Shown: one piece after another, positions 1 through 5,397 of the stretch
Layout of the letters: the number at the start of each line of letters is the position of its first letter
How positions within the stretch are numbered: position 1 is the stretch's first letter
NCBI GenBank assembly: GCA_021159825.1
Contig: JAGHDR010000313.1
Coordinates: forward strand, 1 to 5,397
DNA length: 5,397 bases
Reading direction: 5' to 3'
Origin: Deltaproteobacteria bacterium
Lineage (GTDB): Bacteria; Desulfobacterota; DSM-4660; Desulfatiglandales; Desulfatiglandaceae
Translations under genes and position numbers: made by a program
The notes under the pieces: generated by a model
Databases searched by the model: none
Seen by the model: the letters and a program-made list of their open reading frames with translations, nothing else
Told to the model about the DNA's origin: nothing

Positions 1-330
1 AGGTTTAAAGCGAGCAAGAAGTCGTTGCTCACTGAGTATCTTTGGATACGGGGTGGACTTTACAGTCAGGAACATTCCAATACTTTCTCCGCGCTTCCAC
101 GCAATTCTGCCCTCTATTCCTACGGTTTGACCATCACAAAATGTGATATTTCCAGTGACCCATCTCCCAAATTTTATTTTTTTATCAGCGAAAAACCTAA
201 CCCCTTTTTCAGAAATATCCACTACTTCAAACTCGTGTTTTCTGATCTTTAAGGTTGGCCTGATTGAGGCAGGGTATTCTATTCTAAAATATCTCCTTTT
301 TTCCTGCTGTTCATTCTTTTTATCATCCAT
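1..330 (-). CDS. PilZ-domain protein, probable c-di-GMP receptor (3' end cut by window edge)
   Basis: The reverse strand from the ATG at 330-328 is open for 110 codons to position 1 without a stop, so the C-terminus lies outside the window. The N-terminus is a charged, hydrophilic leader (MDDKKNEQQEKRRYFRIEYP). The two c-di-GMP-binding signatures of the PilZ family are both visible: the RxxxR motif at R12-R16 (KRRYFR) and the D/NxSxxG motif at D38-G43 (DISEKG). Their separation fits the family, and they are followed by the expected beta-rich body (GRIAWKRGESIGMFL, residues 74-88) and a YPKILSEQRLL-like end at 95-105. Almost the whole domain is therefore present, and the protein looks like a small cytoplasmic single-domain PilZ protein with no signal peptide or membrane segment in view. 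PilZ proteins bind cyclic di-GMP and change motility, adhesion or exopolysaccharide output; the partner here is unknown. It points away from the large downstream gene. The start is supported by a ribosome binding site at 335-341. Confidence 0.87.
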   Translation of the reverse strand, partial: MDDKKNEQQEKRRYFRIEYPASIRPTLKIRKHEFEVVDISEKGVRFFADKKIKFGRWVTGNITFCDGQTVGIEGRIAWKRGESIGMFLTVKSTPYPKILSEQRLLARFKP

Positions 331-334
331 AGGG

Positions 335-341
335 CTTCCTT
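335..341 (-). promoter_or_regulatory. Ribosome binding site of the PilZ gene
   Basis: Read on the minus strand the sequence is AAGGAAG, with GGA six bases before the ATG at 330-328. This is a good Shine-Dalgarno at normal spacing and fixes the start of the PilZ gene. I could not identify a convincing -35/-10 pair further upstream on this strand. Confidence 0.7.
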
Positions 342-520
342 TGGACATCCAATCAGATATAAGTGTCTAGCAACGTCCCCTTTGCTGCGCTAACAATTTC
401 AAACCCGGCTGATCCATAAGTACGATCCAACCCATCACATTCATTGCATGTTCAGATCCCCGGGCGAATCGGCCTGCGTTATGGTCATAATTTACCAAAG
501 GGCCACCAATCCTTGGAAAG

Positions 521-527
521 AAAGGAG
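521..527 (+). promoter_or_regulatory. Strong Shine-Dalgarno with no full-length gene behind it
   Basis: AAAGGAG is followed after seven A-rich bases by the ATG at 535-537. This is the best ribosome binding site in the window on the plus strand, better than the one of the large gene. It leads into an ORF of only 12 codons. It may be the relic of a gene front whose body has been lost, a leader peptide, or chance in a purine-rich run. Confidence 0.35.
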
Positions 528-534
528 AAAAAAC

Positions 535-573
535 ATGAACCGGCACAAGGGCAAGCGAAGATTCCATTTTTAA
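535..573 (+). CDS. Possible 12-residue basic peptide ORF
   Basis: The frame ATG to TAA encodes MNRHKGKRRFHF, with six of twelve residues K or R/H-type basic in its middle and no known family. Support comes only from the AAAGGAG Shine-Dalgarno at 521-527 at ideal spacing. The ORF stops 11 bases before the left end of the palindrome at 585-748. It could be a leader or small peptide, or the remaining 5' end of a gene interrupted or eroded in the repeat region. The length is too short for any coding statistic, so this is a weak call. Confidence 0.18.
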   Translation: MNRHKGKRRFHF

Positions 574-584
574 ATGGGCAGGGC

Positions 585-748
585 TTAGGGAACTTCCAAA
601 AAATAATCTACGCATCCTGTTTGCCCTTTTGCCCGGCTTCTGCGTTGTGATAATAGGCACATAGCTCACTATGCACCTATCATCACGCCTTGAAGACGAA
701 CAAAAGTTCTGCACGATATGCGTATATTATTTTCTTCCAGTTCCCTAA
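585..748. repeat. Palindromic MITE-like element A, 164 bp
   Basis: A long imperfect inverted repeat is centred between 666 and 667. The ends are perfect 10-bp inverted repeats, TTAGGGAACT (585-594) and AGTTCCCTAA (739-748). Further pairing blocks include AAAAATAAT-type sequence at 599-607 with 726-734, TACGCAT (609-615) with ATGCGTA (718-724), GTGAT (647-651) with ATCAC (682-686), and the tip CATAG (660-664) with CTATG (669-673). By hand count about two thirds of the 82 positions per arm pair when one compensating gap is allowed. It has no transposase and little coding character on either strand. The defined ends and whole-length symmetry suggest a non-autonomous mobile element or a REP/BIME-type repeat. 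If transcribed it would fold into one long hairpin. Copy number elsewhere in the genome cannot be seen here. Confidence 0.75.
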
Positions 749-886
749 AAAGTCCCATCTACTGCGTTGCAGCAATTTTTCAGAATCTCAACATACTACA
801 TGTATGCCTACGATCCTGAAAAACTGCTACGCCTTGCATATGGAACCTTTTACAACGCCATCTATAGATAGATTCGTGACTTTTTA
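746..886. repeat. Palindromic MITE-like element B, abutting element A
   Basis: The core inverted repeat spans 746-852. TAAAAAGTCCCAT (746-758) pairs 11 of 13 with ATGGAACCTTTTA (840-852), TTTTTCAG (776-783) pairs with CTGAAAAA (816-823), and CATAC (792-796) pairs with GTATG (802-806) around a five-base loop. All three blocks share nearly the same axis at about 799. A second, perfect copy of the end, GACTTTTTA (878-886), is the reverse complement of TAAAAAGTC (746-754), so the element may extend to 886 with an asymmetric 34-base tail (853-886) on the right. There is no ORF of any recognised family. Its left end shares the bases TAA (746-748) with the right end of element A. It ends 29 bases before the start codon of the large gene and so forms most of that gene's leader region. 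Confidence 0.68.
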
Positions 887-896
887 CGAGACCATC

Positions 897-915
897 AGGG
901 GATAAGAATTGAGGT
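897..915 (+). promoter_or_regulatory. Weakly placed ribosome binding sequences before the large gene
   Basis: Two purine-rich candidates precede the ATG at 916. AGGGGA (897-902) lies 13 bases away, longer than usual, and GAGG (911-914) is separated from the ATG by a single base, too close for normal use. An in-frame TGA at 910-912 rules out any earlier start. The next possible in-frame start, a GTG at codon 19, would remove the first ATP-binding loop. So 916 is the start even though its initiation site is not ideal. No good promoter hexamer pair was found between element B and the start. Confidence 0.45.
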
Positions 916-3900
916 ATGGGAAATACGTATACATCGGGAGTTGATATCGGCTCCACAACCGCCAAGGTTGTGATATGTGATGACGCCGGTCGCCCGGTTT
1001 TCACACGCTACCGTCGTCACCAGGCCAGAACCGGAGAAACAACCCGGGAGATATTGGAAGAGGCGTTGCATGAACTTGGCAATATAGCGCTTGATCTGGC
1101 GGTTACGGGATCCGCAGGAATGGGAACGGCTGAAACATTCGGGCTTCCGTTTGTTCAGGAGGTGGTGGCCTCGGCACATCTGATAAGGCAGCATTATCCT
1201 GAAGTCAGAACATTCATCGAGATCGGCGGCGAGGACTCAAAGATCATATTTTTTGATGATCATTTTCATCCCGATATCCGGATGAACGGCAGTTGCGCCG
1301 GAGGTACCGGGGCCTTTATTGATCAGATGGCCGTACTTCTGAATGTGCCGGTTTCTGAATTTAACGCCCTGGCGGAGAAGGCCGATTCCCTCTATCCCAT
1401 TGCGTCCCGGTGCGGGGTCTTTGCCAAAACCGATATTCAGGCCCTGCTGAGTCAGGACGTATCAAAGGAAGATATTGCCGCTTCCGTATTTCATTCCGTG
1501 GCCCTTCAGGTCATCGGCAGTTTGTCGCGAGGCCATGAAATCGAAAGCAAGATACTCATCGGCGGCGGGCCGTTGACCTTTTATCCCGAGCTGCGCCGGG
1601 CCCTCATAAAAGTTCTCGCTTTGACAAACCCGGATGACCTGATTGTCCCGGACCACCCCGAACTCATTCCCGCCATGGGCGCGGCCCTGATCCGGGACGG
1701 GCAACCCCACCGAGCCCGAATCAGGGATATTCTCACCATGGCCAAAACAAAAGGATCTCTCAAAGTGAACGGGGGGACCCGGAGACTTCCCGCCCTGTTT
1801 AAAGACAAGTCGGAGTTCGACTCGTGGCGGGAAAGGTGCTCAAAGGATCGGGTATCCCGAATCAGTATCGGCGAATCAAAAGACCGGGATCTTTTTTTGG
1901 GGATAGACTCCGGTTCCACCACCACTAAACTGGTACTGGTCGATGACGAAAAAAAGTTTGTCCTGGGTCATTACGGGTCCAACAACGGCAATCCGATCGG
2001 TGCGGTAAAGGAGGGGTTATCCGCATTCAGGCAAGAATTCAAAGAGGCGGGTTTTGGTCCCCGCGTGATCCGGTCGGCCGCAACCGGTTACGGGGAAGAT
2101 CTCATCAGGGCGGCATTCGGCCTGAATGACGGCGTGGTTGAAACCGTGGCCCACTACCGGGCGGCCAGGTGTTTTGACGGCGAGGCATCCTTTATCCTGG
2201 ATATCGGGGGCCAGGACATGAAAGCGGTTTATATCCGCGACCACGCGGTATCGGATATTCAGGTCAATGAAGCCTGTTCATCCGGATGCGGATCATTTAT
2301 CGAAACCTTTGCCCGCTCCCTTGATTACGACATTGAGGATTTTGCTGAAATCGCGTGCAGCAGCAACGCTCCCTTTGATCTGGGAACAAGATGCACCGTG
2401 TTTATGAATTCCAAAGTCAAGCAGGCCCTTCGAGAGGGAGCGAACATCCCGGATATATCAGCGGGACTGGCCTACTCGGTCATCAAAAATTCTCTTTACA
2501 AAGTTCTCAAGCTAAGGGATACGGCGGTTTTGGGAAACAGGATCATTGCACAGGGGGGGACCTTTCGCAACCCGGCGGTATTGCGTGCTCTTGAACTCCT
2601 GCTGGAAAAGGAGGTTGTCCGTCCCGATATCCCGGAATTGATGGGGGCATACGGCGCGGCCTTGACGGCTCTCGGAAACCATTTGGTCAGACCGGTTGAA
2701 TCAACCGGCGTGAATGTCGTTGAAGATCCGAATTTAAAAGTTGATTTTACCAAAAAAGAGTTGCACTGCAATGGTTGTGAAAACAAGTGCCCGATGATGC
2801 AACTGACCTTTTCCAATGGAAACCGGTTTTTTACGGGAAACCGGTGCGAGCGTCATTTCAGCAATTGCTCAGAGATAAAACAAAAGGGGGTCAATCTGGT
2901 TGCGGAACAGATGAATCTCTTGTTTGACCGTGAAACAAAACCCGCGGGTACGCCAATCCTCACTTTCGGTATCCCCCGTTGCCTGAACATGTATGAAAAT
3001 TTCCCCTTTTGGTCCGCCTTTTTGGTCGAATGCGGTTTTGAGGTGGTTCTTTCCTCACGATCCGATGCCAAACTCTTTGAACGAGGCGCGGCGACCGTTA
3101 TGTCGGAAAACATCTGTTTTCCCGCCAAGCTTGCCCACGGACATATTTTTGATCTCCTGGACCGCGGCGTAGACCGGATTTTCTACCCGACGGTGGTTCA
3201 CGAGAAAAAAGAATTTGCCGATGTGCTGGACAGTTTTAACTGCCCGGTGGTCACAGGATATCCGGATCTGCTCAAGAGCGCCATTGATCCCGAGAAAAAA
3301 TATGGGATCCCGATTGACAATCCGGCCATCAGTTTTCGTGATGAGACCTTGTTGAAAAGGCAGCTTCACCTCTTTTTCAGGAAATTCGGAGTGCATTACA
3401 AGGAAATCTCAAGGGCTGTGGAAAAGGGACGGGTCGCTCAGGAAGAATTCAGAAAAAAACTGACGGACAGGGCATCCGCCCTCATCTCCAGGGCGGAAAA
3501 CGAAAACCGGATGATCGTTGTACTGGCGGGCAGGCCCTATCATATCGACCCGTTCATAAACCATGGCGTCCCCGAACTCTTAAGCGGTTTCGGCGTTGAC
3601 GTTATCAGCGAAAATGCCGTTCCGACAGACGAATACGGCGATCTATCCGATGTAAACGTCCTGACACAGTGGACTTACACCAACAGGCTCTATGCCGCGG
3701 CCAAGTGGGTTTGCCATAATAGCGTGGCCCAGATGGTTCAACTCACCTCCTTCGGCTGTGGTCCGGATGCGGTCTCGGCCGACGAGGTTCGGGAAATCAT
3801 CAGGGATTCGGGGAAGGTATACACGTTAATCAAGATGGACGAAGTCAGCAACCTGGGCGCTGTGAGAATCAGGCTGCGTTCCATGTTGGAAGCGGTGAAG

Positions 3901-5349
3901 GAAAACAGGGGAAAATCTCAATGGGAAATGGAAAACGGAAAGAAACCGGTTCGTGTATTCATGCCGGAGGACCGAAAGAGAACCCTCATCGCTCCCTATT
4001 TTTCCCCCTTCTATTCCCCTCTGGTGCCGGCGGCATTCAGACCCCTGGGTTACCGGGTGGACGTACTGCCGCCTCAAGACGAGGCCTCGGTGGAATTCGG
4101 TCTTAAAAATATCAATAACGATATGTGTTATCCCGCGGTTCTTGTTGCGGGAGATATTATCAAAGCATTTCAATCCGGACGATACGATCCGGAAGAAACA
4201 TCCGTCATTTTGACGCAGACCGGCGGGCAATGCCGGGCATCCGCTTATGTTTCTCTCATCCGAAAAGGTCTGGTTTCCGCCGGTCTGGATAATGTGCCGG
4301 TCATAGCGCTGTCCAGTGAGGAAATAAACCCTCAGCCGGGATTTATCATCGACGAAAAAGAACTGGTCAAGCGATTGGGTTTGGGCGTCATTTTTACGGA
4401 TCCGCTCGCGCAACTGTATCTGGCTACCGTGGCAAGGGAAAAAATTCCGGGGACGTCAAAGGCATTGCATGCGAAATATCTCTCGGAAATGGAAGTGGGC
4501 ATTGAAAAAGCCGAGTATCATTACCTTCTGACGCTCCTGGAAAATGCGGTGCGGGACTTCAACGGGATCGCCATCGTGGATCATCCTGTTCCCAAAATCG
4601 CCGTGGTGGGCGAGATCTTTGTCAAATACAATTTTTTTTCCAATGGCAATATCATCGAGTGGCTCTCAGAACAGGGCGTGGAGGTGGTGCTTCCCGGTTT
4701 GCAGAGCTTTTTCATGCAGCGGTTTGTCAATGAAGATTTTGATCAAAAGGCATTTTTTAAACGTTCCGTCATCGACAGCCTCAAACACAGGTTGCTCGAT
4801 ATTTATGTACGGTATCATCTTTCCCGGATCGACAGGGTCATGCAGCGGTTTCGGTTTTACAGGAAGCCATTCGGGCTTAAAGCGTTGGCCGAGATCACAA
4901 GCGAGGTGGTCAGTCTGGCCAATCAGTTCGGGGAAGGATGGCTCCTGACCGCTGAAATGATCGGAATTCTGAATGAAGGAACCGGAAACATCGTCTGTCT
5001 TCAGCCATTCGGCTGTATCGCCAACCATATTACGGGAAGGGGTCTTGAGCGGAAACTGAAAGAGATGTTCCCTCACCTGAATCTGCTCTCCCTGGATATG
5101 GACGCGGGGGCCAGCGAGGTCAATATCTTGAACCGCCTGCATTTCATGATCATCGCGGCAAAAGAGGAGATGGCACATGGAACGGAAACAACGACCGGAC
5201 CGGCAATCCCCTGGTCTCGTTATATTCCCCGTATTCGGCCCGAATATCTCGATTTCGATTATCGCATATCGCCGGAACTCGAAAAATGGAAATCATGGGT
5301 ATCAGGATTGGGGTTGTGGAAGAAAGCAAGCGGTTTTGTGCGAAGGTAG
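916..5349 (+). CDS. Fused 2-hydroxyacyl-CoA dehydratase activator/dehydratase-like protein (two ASKHA ATPases + DUF2229 + HgdB-like)
   Basis: This 1477-residue cytoplasmic protein has no signal peptide or membrane span. Its first BadF/BadG/BcrA/BcrD-type ATPase (about 6-260) has GVDIGSTTAK (8-17), EIGGED (102-107), the cluster cysteines C127 (GSCAGGTGAF) and C166 (SRCGVF), GGGP (216-219) and MGAAL (254-258). A second copy (about 326-585) has GIDSGSTTTK (329-338), DIGGQD (429-434), C454, C493, GGTFRN (547-552) and MGAYGAA (576-582). A cysteine cluster, C618-x2-C621-x3-C625 plus C644, opens the next part. A DUF2229-like module (about 680-860) follows with FGIPRCLNMYENFPFW, ENICFPAK and C776. 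HgdB-like modules complete the chain: VVLAGRPYHIDPF (868-880), FGCGPDA (946-952), NNDMCYPA (1067-1074), TQTGGQCR (1100-1107), VGEIFVKYN (1231-1239) and QPFGCIANH (1363-1371). The order and length match the large fused 'acyl-CoA dehydratase activase-related' proteins of anaerobes. By analogy with HgdC/HgdAB and double-cubane cluster proteins, it should use ATP to inject low-potential electrons into an Fe-S site. The substrate is unknown. The reading frame is intact. E. coli YjiL/YjiM are distant relatives of its halves. The family call is firm; the reaction is inference. Confidence 0.93.
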   Translation: MGNTYTSGVDIGSTTAKVVICDDAGRPVFTRYRRHQARTGETTREILEEALHELGNIALDLAVTGSAGMGTAETFGLPFVQEVVASAHLIRQHYPEVRTFIEIGGEDSKIIFFDDHFHPDIRMNGSCAGGTGAFIDQMAVLLNVPVSEFNALAEKADSLYPIASRCGVFAKTDIQALLSQDVSKEDIAASVFHSVALQVIGSLSRGHEIESKILIGGGPLTFYPELRRALIKVLALTNPDDLIVPDHPELIPAMGAALIRDGQPHRARIRDILTMAKTKGSLKVNGGTRRLPALFKDKSEFDSWRERCSKDRVSRISIGESKDRDLFLGIDSGSTTTKLVLVDDEKKFVLGHYGSNNGNPIGAVKEGLSAFRQEFKEAGFGPRVIRSAATGYGEDLIRAAFGLNDGVVETVAHYRAARCFDGEASFILDIGGQDMKAVYIRDHAVSDIQVNEACSSGCGSFIETFARSLDYDIEDFAEIACSSNAPFDLGTRCTVFMNSKVKQALREGANIPDISAGLAYSVIKNSLYKVLKLRDTAVLGNRIIAQGGTFRNPAVLRALELLLEKEVVRPDIPELMGAYGAALTALGNHLVRPVESTGVNVVEDPNLKVDFTKKELHCNGCENKCPMMQLTFSNGNRFFTGNRCERHFSNCSEIKQKGVNLVAEQMNLLFDRETKPAGTPILTFGIPRCLNMYENFPFWSAFLVECGFEVVLSSRSDAKLFERGAATVMSENICFPAKLAHGHIFDLLDRGVDRIFYPTVVHEKKEFADVLDSFNCPVVTGYPDLLKSAIDPEKKYGIPIDNPAISFRDETLLKRQLHLFFRKFGVHYKEISRAVEKGRVAQEEFRKKLTDRASALISRAENENRMIVVLAGRPYHIDPFINHGVPELLSGFGVDVISENAVPTDEYGDLSDVNVLTQWTYTNRLYAAAKWVCHNSVAQMVQLTSFGCGPDAVSADEVREIIRDSGKVYTLIKMDEVSNLGAVRIRLRSMLEAVKENRGKSQWEMENGKKPVRVFMPEDRKRTLIAPYFSPFYSPLVPAAFRPLGYRVDVLPPQDEASVEFGLKNINNDMCYPAVLVAGDIIKAFQSGRYDPEETSVILTQTGGQCRASAYVSLIRKGLVSAGLDNVPVIALSSEEINPQPGFIIDEKELVKRLGLGVIFTDPLAQLYLATVAREKIPGTSKALHAKYLSEMEVGIEKAEYHYLLTLLENAVRDFNGIAIVDHPVPKIAVVGEIFVKYNFFSNGNIIEWLSEQGVEVVLPGLQSFFMQRFVNEDFDQKAFFKRSVIDSLKHRLLDIYVRYHLSRIDRVMQRFRFYRKPFGLKALAEITSEVVSLANQFGEGWLLTAEMIGILNEGTGNIVCLQPFGCIANHITGRGLERKLKEMFPHLNLLSLDMDAGASEVNILNRLHFMIIAAKEEMAHGTETTTGPAIPWSRYIPRIRPEYLDFDYRISPELEKWKSWVSGLGLWKKASGFVRR

Positions 5350-5397
5350 GTCTTGCCCCGGGCAGCGGGTCGGCCCGCAGATGGGCGCATATAGTAC
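5286..5397 (+). CDS. Possible start of a following gene, overlapping the large gene (cut by window edge)
   Basis: In a different frame from the large gene, ATG at 5286 (or 5295) opens a frame that stays free of stops to the window edge, 37 codons, beginning MEIMGIRIGVVEES. It would overlap the end of the large gene by 55-64 bases. There is no good Shine-Dalgarno (only GGAA three bases before the ATG at 5295), and I recognise no family. A frame this short can easily be open by chance. It is listed because a translationally coupled downstream gene is plausible and the 48 bases after the stop at 5347-5349 hold no terminator. Confidence 0.2.
   Translation, partial: MEIMGIRIGVVEESKRFCAKVGLAPGSGSARRWAHIV

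Larger units (their letters stand above)
342..584. other. Intergenic stretch without a supported gene
   Basis: No recognisable gene was found on either strand. The longest open frame here, on the minus strand ending at 367, runs into the right arm of the palindrome at 585-748 and resembles no family I know. Two minor items stand out. One is a strong ribosome binding site with a 12-codon ORF on the plus strand (521-573). The other is a protein-like minus-strand reading between 488 and 353 that is open only if one frame change is allowed near 450. No tRNA, rRNA or rho-independent terminator with a T-tract was seen. Confidence 0.5.

Noticed and set aside
25..370. Two overlapping plus-strand frames of 75 codons each
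   Set aside because: Both are antisense to the PilZ coding frame, which has two family motifs and a good ribosome binding site.
367..714. 115-codon minus-strand open frame
   Set aside because: Its N-terminal part lies in the palindrome at 585-748, it has no recognisable domain, and it ends upstream of the PilZ gene without a supporting ribosome binding site. I treat it as a chance frame.
834..868. Sigma-70 promoter made of TTGCAT (834-839) and TATAGA (863-868)
   Set aside because: The spacing is 23 bases and the -10 lacks its conserved final T, so it is not convincing.
585..886. CRISPR array or structured RNA such as a riboswitch
   Set aside because: The repeats are inverted, not direct and regularly spaced, so this is not a CRISPR array. 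No known riboswitch core was recognised, and the defined terminal repeats fit a mobile or REP-like element better.
690..905. 71-codon plus-strand open frame ending just before the large gene
   Set aside because: It starts with TTG inside element A and runs through both arms of element B. The translation is repeat-derived and resembles no protein family.
3826..4413. 195-codon minus-strand open frame inside the large gene
   Set aside because: It is a shadow of the intact plus-strand frame, which carries conserved HgdB-family motifs throughout. The antisense translation shows no domain.
5355..5380. GC-rich hairpin after the stop codon as a terminator
   Set aside because: The stem is only five base pairs (5365-5369 with 5374-5378) and no run of T follows, so it does not meet the form of a rho-independent terminator.

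Overview
The window holds one very large gene and the truncated end of another, separated by a repeat-rich intergenic region. The organism is most likely an anaerobic bacterium. A sulfate-reducing Desulfobacterota lineage (Desulfobacterales-like) is my best guess, based on the fused 2-hydroxyacyl-CoA dehydratase activator protein, the PilZ protein and long imperfect palindromes that resemble repeats I associate with those genomes. This placement is inference; there is no rRNA or other marker in view.

Layout: (1) Positions 1-330, minus strand: the first 110 codons of a PilZ-domain (c-di-GMP receptor) protein that runs off the left edge. It has a good ribosome binding site at 335-341. (2) Positions 342-584: no gene I can support. 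This stretch contains a well-placed Shine-Dalgarno followed by only a 12-codon basic ORF (535-573) and a possible frame-broken reading frame on the minus strand (353-488). (3) Positions 585-886: two abutting, MITE-like imperfect palindromes. Element A (585-748) has perfect 10-bp ends. Element B (746-886) has perfect 9-bp ends and a 107-bp hairpin core. (4) Positions 916-5349, plus strand: a 1477-residue protein that joins, in one chain, two ASKHA-fold ATPase modules of the BadF/BadG/BcrA/BcrD (HgdC-like activator) family, a cysteine-rich segment, a DUF2229-type module and HgdB-like modules of the 2-hydroxyacyl-CoA dehydratase superfamily. (5) Positions 5350-5397: a short tail. An out-of-phase frame opening inside the end of the big gene stays open to the right edge and may be the start of a further gene.

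How it works together: in the known two-component systems, a homodimeric ATPase carrying one [4Fe-4S] cluster between its subunits uses ATP hydrolysis to push a low-potential electron into a separate Fe-S protein that performs a difficult reduction or dehydration. Here both ATPase copies keep the pair of cluster cysteines at the same spacing (C127/C166 and C454/C493), and the acceptor module is fused behind them. The chain therefore looks like a self-contained ATP-driven electron-transfer enzyme. Its substrate cannot be told from this window. The PilZ gene is divergent and functionally unconnected as far as can be seen.
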